A stretch of DNA of 64,000 nt, taken from the NCBI GenBank assembly GCA_016802295.1, contig JAESIW010000129.1, positions 884,677-948,676 of the forward strand, given 5' to 3'. The first letter of the stretch is position 1. Every line of letters begins with the position of its first letter. The stretch comes from Brachionus rotundiformis. Lineage: Eukaryota > Rotifera > Eurotatoria > Ploima > Brachionidae. A program made the position numbers and the translations under genes. Below, piece by piece: positions 21,891 through 34,368 of the stretch. Below the pieces are notes generated by a model. The model worked only from the letters and a program-made list of their open reading frames with translations. It was not told the DNA's origin and did no database searches.

Positions 21891-23690
21891 AAATACAAAA
21901 GCTAATCCGGCTTCGGGCAATATTGTAGACGCATGGTGTTTTAAGTATTACATACCGTTGAGCATTTTGTCCGATTGGAAGATTTAGTACTAAGGTATAC
22001 CTTGACCACCAATTGATAGTTCTTTAACTGCCTGCCTAACGCTCAATTTTTTATCGAGTCTAACTTCAACTTCAACACTACAATCTTTGACTAAATCAAA
22101 ACTATATCCTGCTAAAAGTATCTAAAACAGCTGCTTTGCAGGCTAATTCATAAAGCGATCTATCATAATCAATGTCAAAAATTCTGCAAATCAAGTTGCG
22201 AGCCTCACAAAGACCTCTGTCAACGTCAGGAATTGGCAGAGCAACATAATCTTCAATTGAAACTTCTTGAACGTACGATTTTACTTCTAGTGTGCATTGG
22301 CTCTGCTTGAAGGCCTTGATTTGTCAGAACAGTATTTCTAATCCCCAATAAAGTATCTGCCTTTCGCATTATTTCGGCAATAGGTTGTTCATTTGAGGTG
22401 GTGGTGGAGTAACAAGCTCGCCAAGCTCGAAATCTGCCTTGTTAAAAGCATCTTCTGGTAAGTCGACATCGTCTTTTTCGGGTAAATTAAAACACAGATC
22501 CGCTCACGTCCCTCATAGCCGACAGTTTCAAATAGTTGCTTCGTATTGTCAAGTTTTGACCACTCCTCCACGAGAATAGTAGTTGAAGCTAAACCGAGAG
22601 GTGTTTCAATCCCAAATAATGCTTTATAAGGTGTACATTTTATGCCACAGTGATGTGAATGGTTCTTACGAAGTTGGACAAATTTTAATCATGTTGTGCA
22701 CTTTGTGGATTTGTTTTCTCGCATCCAAGTAGCGATCATTTTTTTGATGTCCCCGTTTGCCCTTTCAACGCTACCCTGAGACTGTGGATGCAGGGCTCGA
22801 CCGTGTACAAATGATAACTCAGGCCAAATTTGTTGCAAAGCTGTAATTACTTGGTTACGAAATTCGCGACCGTTATCGGATTGAAGAAGCACAGGTACAC
22901 CGAAAATAGTAAAAATATCGATTAAGCTTGCTGCCACATCAAATGCGGATTTGTGTTTTAAAGGACGAAGAACAACAAATTTCGTAAAATGGTCTTGGTA
23001 CACCATGACCCACTTGAACTCGCCATCAGGAAGACTTTGAAAATCAATCAGATCAATTTGCGCTCTTCGGTTGAAATTTTCGCTCAGAATAGGTTTAACA
23101 ACAACACCTGTTGTTTTGTTTCTCTTCTTATTCATAATACAATGATTGCAAGTGTTTAAAAAAGCTTAATATTTTCAAAACATAATCAGTTAATTGATTA
23201 ATTAGTAATTTAAAAAAAATGAAAAAAAAATTACCTGTAATCATTTCTACTATTATATTCAAATGATTTTTATTACAGGCTTGAAGCATGATATCGCGAC
23301 ATTTGTGTCCAACTTGAATTCTAATTATTGATTGTGAATTCTAAATATTGTCTCAAATAACTGTTCATATGGAACGAGAAAACGAACTGGATCATCAGGA
23401 GATTTACATTTTAAAATTATTTTTTTCGTATCGCCAACAGTATAAACTTCATATTTGTTTATAAGATAGTATTCTTTTGGGTTTTACTCTAGTTTTCTGA
23501 TACGCTTCTTCGATTGATACCATCATTGTATTATAATCGTCGAGCGAAGTAATTGTTCTGGTTTTCTTCCTCTTTTTTTCGGGGTTTTGGAGTTCATCTT
23601 CAAGTATTTTAGCCTCGAATAAAGAGTAAAATTTATCCTGTTGAATCCTCTCTTGATCAACGTCTAGTAGTGGAGCGGTATCGCTCACCG
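21890..23690 (-). pseudogene. KRBA2/Ginger-type integrase transposon gene, frameshifted, with an intron
   Basis: Minus strand. The first exon from ATG 23688 reads DKFYSLFEAKI, then after a frameshift YYLINKYEVYTVGDTKK, VRFLVPYEQLFETI, and after another IRIQVGHKCRDIM. A GT-AG intron (about 23169-23234) joins EMIT to AFLNTCNHC, giving the H2C2-type zinc finger. The integrase core follows (23135-22689): AQIDLIDFQS, LQSDNGREF, HPQSQGSVERANGDIKKM, with D, D and E catalytic residues intact. Then LRKNHSHHCGIKCTPYKALFG, VEEWSKLDN, LGELVTPPP. The C-terminus (about 22230-21920) reads DYDRSLYELACKAAVLD, KKLSVRQAVKELS, GGQG and a Cys-containing tail. Integrases of KRBA2/SCAND3 type derive from Ginger or Gypsy elements. 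Multiple frame breaks mean this copy is dead. Confidence 0.78.
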
Positions 23691-25177
23691 TTGTGACAAT
23701 TGTATAAAGAAAAACAAGAGAGAAAAAATTTATTTTTAATTTAAAATAAAATTATTTTTTATTTGTTTATTTACTGAAAATTTTTTAGTAATATACTAAA
23801 ACCATTTTTTAGAAAAATTGCAAAATTACTAGTACTTTAGGAATTATGTAAATTTACTAGTAAAAAAACAAAACATAATTATTTTTTCTAAAATTTTACA
23901 ATTTTCCTAAAACATTAGTAAATCCTAAAACATTAGTAAATTTACAAATTTACTGTTACATATATAAAAAGAAATAGAGTCTATTATTTATATTTATTTC
24001 CACGAATTGTACATTTAAATGTACCAGCAAAGTCAGTTTTAATAAGTTCGGAGCAAATAGGTCTGGTAGACCTTTTAGTATCTTAGTATGAATAACCAGG
24101 TGAGCTAGAAGGTGGTAATTCATTTAGAGCTTCTTTAATTTAATCAAGAAAATTACAGGTTTTTTTATTTGATATTAAGGCAAGCTCATACATCTTATAA
24201 TCGTTTATTAAAAAGTTTAACAAAAAATTTCATTTAATTAAAATCATTTGCATTCTTGAATAAAAAATTCAAAAAACCGTGAATAATTTTTCTTTTAATT
24301 CTTCTAATTAGATATTAATTTTTATATCATAAAAATGTTCAGACTTAATGAGTGTCAAATACTCATGAATTAAATACTTAAATATTTAATAGATAAGAAA
24401 TAAAATTTTACTTTCTGATAAAATTAAGTAAGTTGTTTTTATTCACAGATGATTCTTAAAATTATCTTAAAACCTTTCCGAGTAATTTTTTTTGTTATCT
24501 AAATCAAACAGCCAAAATTTTTATCAAAATCTTTTTATTATTTTGAGTTTTAGACGTTTTATTGAAAAAAGAAGAATAATTATTTGAGAAATAAATCTAA
24601 TTGAACATTAACTATTATAAATTTTAAAGGCTAGATAATATAGATGCTGACTCGCGAGGACAAATTGTTGGCACTATTGCGAAGTTTTCTGAGGAATTTC
24701 TGTAAAAAGCTATTATGGATATTATTTTAAAATTATTATTTTTTAATTATCCACTAAAAATTCACAGCAGGGCTAAAATTTCGTGTAAACTGAGTATGCC
24801 GGCGATTAGCATTGTTAAATTGAATAAAATAATGATAGGAGTAAATACCATAAATTCTACTTTTACTTTTTTTGTTTGATTGAGCTATGTATACAAAGTA
24901 TGCTGCAAACATTTTTTTCTAAAATTTTTCTAGACTTAAAGTTTTATAAATTTATTTAACTATAAGCTTTAAATATTGTCTAAAATTTGTAAAAATTAAC
25001 TGTTTACTTTTATCAAAAATGTTGTTAAAAATAATTTTAGACATTTATGATAAGCATTTACTTTAAGGGAAACTAAAAATTTTAAAAATTAAAACAAGCT
25101 ATTTTTCAAAATTATCTTATTTAAAATTATATAAAACGGTTTAGCAAAAAGTAATCTATAAAATAAAATATATATAA
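23691..25177. other. Intergenic with foldback repeat
   Basis: A short-repeat foldback lies at about 23775-23965. A protein-like minus-strand scrap at about 24140-24000 (ALNELPPSSSPGYSY, DFAGTFKCTIRG) is unidentified. A plus-strand scrap at about 24630-24700 (LDNIDADSRGQIVGTIAKFS) is also unidentified. The remainder is AT-rich with no gene seen. Confidence 0.35.
23775..23965. repeat. Small foldback element rich in TTAGTAAAT words
   Basis: The left side (TTTTTTAGAAAAATTGCAAA about 23805) is the imperfect reverse complement of the right side (AAAATTTTACAATTTTCCTA about 23892). AACATTAGTAAAT is repeated in tandem near 23922-23950. Probably a decayed MITE. Confidence 0.4.
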
Positions 25178-26678
25178 TCAAAGATTAGCTAAAGTTTCCA
25201 AGAGCTCATTTAAATTTTGTTGAAGCATTTTGGTTTCTTCTGGCTTATTATGTTTTCTGGCATCTTCTAGATAGCCTTCAACTAGCTGTATTTGTACTCT
25301 GAGCGCTTCTTTTCCTTCATCAGTCACCTTACTATCCGAAATGTCAGCTTTGACCTTTGGCACCCAACCATTCGAATTGTCAACAGATACATTATTCTTT
25401 ATTCTCTTATCCATTTTAATTCTTTTTTCCAATTGTCGCTGCTGTTCCATTTGTTCCATCAAATTCTTTTCCCTACGCATCCGAAGCTGTTCATACACCT
25501 CAAACGAAGGCAACTGCGGAAGAGTGAACGAGTTCTCCCGCAAATAGTTAATTGCAAAAAAGCGTATATTTTTCTGCAATCTCATCTGGTCATTTGTTAT
25601 GTTCGATTTGCTCTGTCCATTTTGGTCATTCTGCATGCCGTATTTCAAAACATGACCACTCCTGATTTCGATTTTTTGAAATAATTTAATCAGTTTGTCT
25701 CTTATGTCCTCGGCATTGCCCAATTGATACGAGGCCTCGCCAATACTTGACTAAAATTTAGAGCAAATTATCAAACAAAAAAATTAGTTACTTTAAAGAC
25801 TGGGCCATTTTTATATAAATTGGGTAAAGACGCTGACTTTCGCCAATGGCTAAATGAAGATCCTTAAAAAAAATAAACTAAACTCTTAAATTAAATTATT
25901 ATTTTTGATGCTCACATCATATAAGCTGGCAAACTCAGGTCTAATTATCTTATCTTTTTGTAAATTGTATTTTTTTTCCAATATGAGACCACAGTTTAGG
26001 CAAAGCCGTAGATGCATTTGGTCAAAAGCAGCAGAGTTTTTTTGGTTCAGACTATCAGTATTTGGTTGACTTGACTTGAAAAAGTAAGAGTTTACACTGG
26101 TCATGCTATCTGAACGCTTTAGCTTAAACTCAATTTGCTCAGGTTTGTCCTGAGACTTGATAAAATAGTCCGGGTCAGTTAACAATTCTTAAAATTAACT
26201 AACTAATTACAAATAATCAAATAATTAATTATTACTAGCGTGTTTAAATGAAATAAATTTTGAGCATTTATTGCACATAATGGCTCCACAGAGTCTACAA
26301 TGGTGCTTACGGGTGATTAGGCCGAAGCTTTTGGCACAATTTGGACACAACTGAACATCTTTGTCACTTATCCATGGAACGATTGATTTAAAATGGTCTT
26401 TAAAATTTTAATTTAATTTTTTTTCAAATTGAATAAATAGTTTTAACTTACTTTCTCTCTTTGAGTCATCACTTAAAACAGTGGAATCAACAGAAATCAT
26501 TTTGTCCAAGGTGATTAGCAGCTTGTTAGTTTGGACTACATACCTGCCAATGGTTTGATATGGATGAATGGACTAGCTCGAAGTGAGCTTGTAGAAGCTC
26601 GATTGTGCTCATGTCCTGTTGACATTCAGGACACAGGAAACCCTCGATTATCATGGATGGTTCTGATTTATTTGCCAT
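25178..26678 (-). CDS. RBSN: Rabenosyn-5 (FYVE-domain endosomal fusion factor)
   Basis: Minus strand, exons 26678-26452, 26397-26236, 26187-25916, 25862-25792, 25745-25178. Rabenosyn-5 binds PI3P and Rab5/Rab4 on early endosomes and works with VPS45 in fusion and recycling. The N-terminus has the C2H2 finger FLCPECQQDMSTIELLQAH. The conserved stretch YVVQTNKLLITLDKM precedes the FYVE domain: IVPWISDKDVQLCPNCAKSF, RKHHCRLCG, CNKC, and LRLCLNCG in the next exon. After that come MAQSLNIGEASYQL and a C-terminal Rab-binding-type helix (EGKEALRVQIQLVEGYLEDA) ending in LANL. Between the finger and YVVQTNKL the frame is off by one base near 26545-26560 (see findings), so either the sequence has an error, a 22-nt intron is used, or the allele is broken. 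Other joins are in frame. Confidence 0.85.
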
Positions 26679-29319
26679 TTATCAAATCAAGTGTTTCATC
26701 AGCTTATGTGAAATATTTAATTAATTTTTAGAATTCATGTGATTTAGATTTGAATTTTTAATGCTAAATTAGAATCGACTCTTGTTTTAAAAATATTTTT
26801 ATGAAAATTTATTTTAATTTATTAAAGTGCTTATAAGGAAATGGGATGTAGATAATTTTTTTCATTTATTTTGAATAGATTTAAAAATGTTTATATAAAA
26901 AGCTTATTAGAAAGGTCGGCTAATTTTTTTGGTAAATTAAGAATTATTTTTTTTAATTAATAAAAATAGTTGTCTATAAATGATATAATTTAAAAGAAGT
27001 CCCTGCAAATGTTTGCATAAATTTAGAAATATAATTTTTAAACATTCAAGCAAGTCTATGGGCAAAAGATTCAAAATAGTTCTCGATCCTGAGCGATGTC
27101 TTTGTCAGAATTGAAGAATACTTGGTAATCATTGGAATCTTTACTAGCCGTATAGCGCAGTGAAACTAACTTAACTAGAATTGCAGTTTTAATTATAGAT
27201 ATAAAAATATGAGTCTTATGATTTTTTTAAAATTTATTTCAATATTTGAATACATTCTGCTGTCCAGTTGTTACCATAAACCCTTATTTAAAAAAAAGAC
27301 CAAAAATATTAAGCAGGTTCACATTCAAATAAGTTGGTATAGTTGCCAACTTTAAGTGATAAATAGAGTTTTTAATTAATACTGTCTCTGTTTAATGCAA
27401 TTTTTTTATGCAAAATCAAATTAAACCATCATGTAAAGTCAACATTTATATTTGTATTAAATATCTAGAAATTAAATGATAATTTAGATAAAGTAACATT
27501 CCAACAAAAATAAATTCTGGTAACAATATTCAGTTATGTTGTAAGAATTGTAAGAATTCTAAAATTAAGTGGCTCTTAACCAAGACATTATTAAATAAAA
27601 GAAAAATTTCTCTGATAAATAGAAGGTTGTATGGACTTTTTATTATTGATAATTTGAAATTATTATTAATATTATTAATAATTTCATTTATCTTATCCTA
27701 GCATGAATTATTGCCATTTTGATCAAAAGCCTCTTTATTTTTCTATGTCTTTGGTAAAAAAATTTAATCGGCATTATTTAATTTTTTATGAAATCTTTCC
27801 AGTGCTTGAATTCATTTTTGAGTTTTAATGTCATTCTTAATTTTTTGTATTTAAATTATTCACTGTTTTGTAAATTCAAATAAAAAAATAATCTAAAAAT
27901 AAAAACTAATTAAATTTTTTATTTTTTAAAGCCTTTTAATGACCAATTAAGCATCAAATTAAAAAAGGCAGCTTTCTAAAAAGACTTTATATGATTATGA
28001 TGTTATTAAATCGTGTGTTTAATTTGTTGAATTTAATTCTTGAGCCAAAATGAAAATCATAAGTTTAAATGTTTTATTTTTATATTTTATCACAAATATG
28101 TGTATTTCATGTGTTGACAAATATAAAAACCAATATTTCAGATTTTGATGTTGAATTTTTTAATTTAAAAAATCAAAAACAAATATATTTTTTGGCTAAT
28201 TGAACAAATAATGTATATTTAATGTAACATCAAAATAGCTAAAAAGAGTGCTTTCAAAATTTCATAATTTGGAAAGTTACCAAAATTCTCAAGCATCTTC
28301 TAAATGAAAAACTGATGCCAAATTAACGGAATTTTAATCATCTAATAATGTATAAATATTTACGGTAATTTATTAATTAATAATTCCATAATTGCTTTCA
28401 AATCTCAAAAGTTTAGCATACCTATAATTTCCAAAATTATTAACAAGTCAGACTGAATGGTGAATTACGTCAATAGAGTGTTTTTAATTAAATAATATTT
28501 ATGACAAAAAGGCTTTTTTTATATTTATTTAAATAGAAACAGTTTAAGTAAGCATGAGCCTTGTAAATCTTATTTCATTTAATTATTTAAGAGATATAAT
28601 ATAAAAATGATAAAGATTAATTATGATTCTTTTTTCAAAATAATAAGTTGTCTAATAAATTAGTTGGTTTTTTACTACATAACCACTTATTTAATAATAT
28701 TGTTTACATTTATCTTTTTTATATCATTTCAATTATTAAAAAAAATACAAGATGAAATTTATGTAATTTACTTTTTGGTTATGACACTGAGAATATTGGA
28801 CAACTAGATACTTTGGAATCCTCAATATATTTCTAAGGATAAAAAAACTGCTTTGGAGTTAAATTATTACAATGATAGAATTTTTTAATAAATTAATCAT
28901 TCTTAAAAATAAATACAAATCTGATTTTTTGGCATATCGAATTTATAGGAATCAAGATAGGTTACTTTTTAAGTTTTTTTCTTTGATTTATTTAAAAAGT
29001 AAATATTTTCTCAATTTAATTGGGTCCATAATCTACAAATATTCCTTTTAAATGTGAATTTTGCTTTGGAAAAATTCTTTCATCAAAATTGGTTCAAAAA
29101 GTTTAAGTTTGATTTTAAGGCTTATTAATTAAGTATAAAAAATCATTAAATAGACCTATAGAACAAAAATTTTTCAAGTTTATTATTTTTAAAAGCTTTT
29201 AAATTAATTATTAAATTCAATTAATAAATTTTATTCATTGATTAATAATTTATCTGGTTGATTGAAACTTTAAAAAAAAAGAACTCATATCCAATTTAAC
29301 CTATTTGGTCAAGATTTTG

Positions 29320-29600
29320 CTGACTTTGCACCATGTTGCATTTACAGAACCATTTTAATATCATATAAATTAAAGGAGTTAGATTTTTGGCCAAATCGAA
29401 GTTTATGAACTTTCTATTTTTAGCTAAATTTTTAAAATTATAAATTTCTTCATTTAACTGAATCTAGAATTTTATAAAATACTATGACGTGATTTTACAT
29501 TTAAAAGCTTAACAAAGCACAAAATACTCCTATCTGTGAATAGGTTCGGCATTTTTAAATTAAAAATTGGTTCTATAAATGCAGCATGGTGCAATAATAT
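29320..29600. repeat. MITE-like element with about 33-bp terminal inverted repeats
   Basis: GCACCATGTTGCATTTACAG (from about 29327) is the imperfect reverse complement of the segment ending GCAGCATGGTGC at about 29594. The arms extend over about 33 bp with roughly 270 bp end to end, and the interior is non-coding AT-rich sequence. Confidence 0.6.
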
Positions 29601-31439
29601 ACATTGTTTCATCAGCTGTCATCAATAAACATTTTGTCATTTTCATTTTTACTTAATTGCTTAAATGAAAATTAAAAATTAATAAAAATAAATTTAATTA
29701 CAATTTAGATTTTTTTTCAATTTTATAATTACTTTAAAGACATAATTGAAAATATAAGCTGTTATTAGCCAGAGATTTTTCATTTTTTTCTAACAATAAT
29801 TTTATCACGTTATTTAGCATACTTTTTTTAGGCTCAAACACTTTTTTTATTGTTTCAAATGTAATGCAATTAGGCAGAATATAAATTAGCAATGCAAATT
29901 TATATATTAGAATTATATATTTTTCTTAATATAAGCTTTTAAAAAACTTTTCACATTTAATTCAAATATAAACAAAAAAGATTTAAATTTAAATAGACAA
30001 AAATCAATACATTTTTCTTAAATTCCTAATCAAAATAATATCAAGTTTAATCTTGATTTAATATTCATTTTGTTCTCTTAGATAATTGATTGGTAGCGCA
30101 GATATTTTTATTATTTATCAAATAGCCTAGATTTTGATTTTCAAGATATAAATTTTGTTTCTGCCTTTATCTCATTTATTTTTAAGAAATAAAAATTAGA
30201 CTAGACAGATTATATAGATGACATTATTGATACACTTTATATAAATTGCTGTTCTTTATTATTAATTGGTATTTTATGTCTATCTAATCTAAATAAGAAT
30301 TGATTTTAAAAATAACCAAATCAAACAATACCGGATTTTGATACAGAACCATATAGATTGTTTAAAAATCGAAAAAGAGATAAGTAATTAAAATGTTCAT
30401 AAACTTTGTGAACTTGCGATAAATGGTTTTTCTAATCTTCCGATAATTTATGGCACAAGCATCCCATTTGGCAAAAAAGCACAGCTCAAAGTATTGTTTA
30501 ATTTCTTTCTTTAAATATTAGTAATCTATTTCGTTGATAGTTGAACCAGAAGCTAAAATAGTTCTGGTAATTGTGAATATTTTAGCTGGACAATAGACTT
30601 TTTTGTAAGCTTTTTTCCTCAATTAAAAAAGAAATCATCTTTTTTACCTAAAAGATTTTAGCTTTAAAATATTTTAAATTTTTTAATATTCAAAATAATA
30701 ATAAATATCCAATAATTTAGCGACCACATCATAGTAAAGGAAGAACCATCACTTCATCACTTTACTATAGTACCAACTCTATTAATTATTCTCCTCGTCT
30801 CTGATTTAATCACAATTTCAAGTTTATTTACTAGAACTAATTAATTCAAAAAATATATAGTTATTGTAACGAATACTGATCCGTATGATTAAGTACCAAT
30901 CTTACCTTTAAGAACCTTTGATTGAAAATTTAAGCTGTATTACTTTTTTGAGTTATTTAGTGTTTTTTATTTGATTAATTTTCTCAAGGCGAATTGAGTA
31001 TTGATTATTGCACAAATGAGCCTCTAAAGCCATTTAAATACCATTTAAGTTCTTTGGTAATTCATTCAAACCTATTTTGCACCTTATGTATCCATATTTT
31101 GATTATTCATTCATTTTTGGCAAGATCATTTTCATATTCCAGTCATATTCTTCGCCAATTTCTTTAGACTTATTCAATATAAAAATTGTCTCTTGTTTTT
31201 ACCAAAAGCAAGTTTTTATGTTTTTCTTTTTAACATCCATTTCGACTCGTTACTCCATTTATCTTTTATCAAAACTCTTTAATAAAATTTTCTTTTTTCT
31301 GTAAATATGAAGAATTAATGAATTATCATTTGTACCTATTTGACAAATTTTATTCTGATATTAACCACAAGATACTCCTTTAGAAGACCAAAAACTTGGT
31401 TGTGTTTGTTTTTTTTTCCTTATTCTTTCCTTATGAAGC

Positions 31440-31700
31440 AAAGGATCATTACTCCTGACTTGCACTTCTCCTCATGTCATTTGTATTTCGGTGAGCTTTT
31501 CCCCTACCATGTTCCTGTTGGTCCTTCTTCCTTTCTTTGCCCTTAATGTCTCCATTGAGCTCTGTTTGGTATTCGAAGATCCAAGTCAACGCAGTCTTTT
31601 ATTCTTGATACTTTGTTGTATATTTTGATTTTTTTGTATCCTTGCTGCAGTATTTTGATTTCCATGCTAGTTTGAGTTTGGCACAAGTACTCATTTTGCT
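31440..31700 (-). pseudogene. Decayed LINE C-terminal fragment
   Basis: On the minus strand, broken frames give LAWKSKYCSKDTKK and KIYNKVSR. These resemble the LPPAWKSKGSSKNTKLKLYN block of the LINE at 18.6 kb. Further on, RKEEGPTGTW resembles the G-R-K-GRP--TW tail of LINE polyproteins. Recognition is by pattern only. Confidence 0.4.
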
Positions 31701-34368
31701 TTTGCTATAAAATTCTTAATAATTATTCTTAATAAATTCTTAAATGCGTTCCCATTGCTTGCACTTATGACACTTCCTAATAATATCTGCATTACTCTTT
31801 TTAATTGTTTTGATGTTGTTTCTGTTAATTTAACCAAAATACTTAAAAATACTTTTTCAGATTTTTTACTTATATTTTTTATCAAGTCCTTTCTTTTATT
31901 TTTATCAAAAATTGTATCTCTTTTTCTTTTAAATTTAGTTTCGACCAAAAAAATAAAAGCAAAGCTTCTCTCTGGTACATAAAAGGGCTAACTATTTTGA
32001 TTTAGATGAAAAAACCATCTTGGAAAATAGCTTTTATTAAAAGATGTAGTTCTTTCATAAAACTTATCAAATAATAAAATGAATTTTATGATGGATAATT
32101 TTTCTTAATAGAAAAATCTCATAAAATAAGTTGGTTTTAAGATTTGTTAGGAAGGCTCTTTATTCTAAGCAGTTAATTTTAAAATGACAGTTTTATTTAT
32201 CAGTATTTATTCATTTTTGCTTGCTAAATATAAAAATTTAATTTAATTTTTTTTATTAGAAATCAGACAAGTGTAATAAGACGCAAAATAGTTTATTTAG
32301 ACCGAACCGATTGTTTCAAGAATAATCGATTTAGCTTTCAATATAAATTTATCTCATTTAATTGAAAAAATAAATTAAAAATTATCAATTTTAGCTATGA
32401 ATGACTCTTAAAAGTGACAATTTCATATAATATTCCACTCAAAAATGATAAAAAATAAATTAAAAGGGAAGTAAATTATTAAAATTAATGATAATTATTA
32501 TAACAGTTATTGTCGCTGAGCTTCGGTAAGTTGCAAGTGACAATTTCAATTTTATTAGTTTAAATTTAAATCTATTTGATTATTTTATTTTATTTTAGAA
32601 TAGAAAAATTATTTGACAATAAAAAATGAAAAAGATACCTTTAAACAAGATATAGAAATTTTTGCAGGAAAAATAAGTTAGGTTAAAAATAAAAGTTTCA
32701 GTGTTATCATGCTTGGAAAATTTTTTTCTAAAATATAATCCGTAGATTAATTTATTTGATTTTTGATAAAGCTTATTTTCATATTATATTTATTTAGTCG
32801 TTTTTCAATCTATAGATTGGATATCGTAAAATATAAAATGCTTAATGTTATATGAAATGACAATTTTTCTCGTACAAACGAATAAATCAAGAAAATAAAT
32901 AAAAATTTCGATCTTACAAAATAAATTAGATTTGATTTTTATTCTTTTATTCCTTTATTATGAACAAAATTGAAGTTTTTGGTTAATAAGTACATTATAA
33001 GAATGATTAATATAAATATAATATAAATTTTATGCTAGATGAATAAAATTCAATCGAGTTGAATTTTATTTTTTTAATTAAGTTGAATAATTTTTCTAAA
33101 TTTTTTTAAAAACTAAAAATTAGAGTGCATTTATTGATTATTATATTATTTATAGAAAAGTATCTATTAAAAACTTAATTATAAAAATTAAATGACAATT
33201 CTTATTTCATAAGAGTGAGAATCTCTGAATAAATTAATAAATCGTCAAAAAATGCTTATGAAATAGGTACATAACATGAAAATATATTTATTTTAACTAT
33301 CACGACAAAATTTTTAAGTTAAAACCAAAATTGATTAATTTAATTAATTAAATTCTCAGATCAGATTGCTTAACTAAAAGAGCTATTGCCAATCTCTTTT
33401 TCTTTGAATTGGAATTTTAAACATGCATACTAAGCTATTGAAAAGCTGAAGCTTATTAGATATCTTAAAATGACTATGCTTATTCTTTAACTAATTTCTT
33501 TATTATAAATAATCAATTTATTAAAATAAAAAAAAAATTTTGTCATTGCTATCTAAAAATTGTTCAATTATTGCATAGATAAGATAAAATCATATAAATT
33601 CTCTCGTTTTTGGATCAATTTTAGTTGTTTAGGTTTAAAAATAAATAAGTATTCACTAATTGTTAGATTTATAATTTTTAAAATTAGATAAATAAATTAT
33701 TTTTTTCGAATAAATGCAATTATTCTATGATCAAATAAGATATTATGATCAAATAAGAATGAGTTAACTTTTATTCATCAAAGGTACATGAGTAGATATT
33801 TTTAGTGAGTCAATAAATAGCATAAGTTTGCCCCATTTTTTTTCCAAATAGTTTCTTTTTTACATTTTTTTAATTAAAATTAATCCTTAAGGAATATTAT
33901 TTTAAAGAGATTTAGACAAAGGAAATAATTTCCAAAATATCTGAGATTACTTTGTATTCATTTACTTTAAAACTATTAAAAATTTAAAACATCATAATTA
34001 ATCGATTTTTTAAATCGACTATTCAAGCAAAAGCTCATTCTTAATGTGATAATTTAAAATATCAACAAAATAATTCTTTCCTTCTCAATTCTTAATTTTT
34101 TAAAATCAAAAATTATATTTAATTAAAGTTGATGATTTAAGTTTGTCAATATTTCATGCGTCAGCAAATTATTATTTCTAATCTAAAGAGATTACTCTTG
34201 AAATTTGATTTAATTTTAATTTTACAATTAGACAAGATTAAAAAAATAATTATTTGGCCTAGATGAATATTCAAAAAATATTACACATATTTTTTAGGAT
34301 ATTTTTTTTGATTAAAATAATAAAATTTAAGTAAAATTTTATGCAATAAAATTAATTTTTTAGATTAA

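Larger units (their letters stand above)
26679..34368. other. Long gene-poor AT-rich region
   Basis: About 7.7 kb with no convincing exon on either strand. It contains an inverted-repeat element (29320-29600), a decayed LINE scrap (31440-31700) and a short hairpin at about 30732-30771 (ATAGTAAAG / CTTTACTAT). The open frames between 31077 and 31982 lie in a slightly less AT-rich patch that matches the LINE scrap and are not credible genes. Confidence 0.5.

Noticed and set aside
24620..24850. Plus-strand scraps (DADSRGQIVGTIAKFS, KLSMPAISIVKLN) considered as dynamin-like exons
   Set aside because: Similarity is too weak, splice sites are poor and no adjoining exons were found.
30732..30771. 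Hairpin ATAGTAAAG / CTTTACTAT considered as a microRNA or other ncRNA
   Set aside because: Only a 9-bp stem with a loop of about 20 bases; expected by chance in such AT-rich sequence and without other support.
26679..34368. Several open frames in the gene-poor stretch (for example 31077-31304, 31755-31982)
   Set aside because: They are short, AT-driven, lack motifs, overlap on both strands and coincide with a decayed LINE tail.
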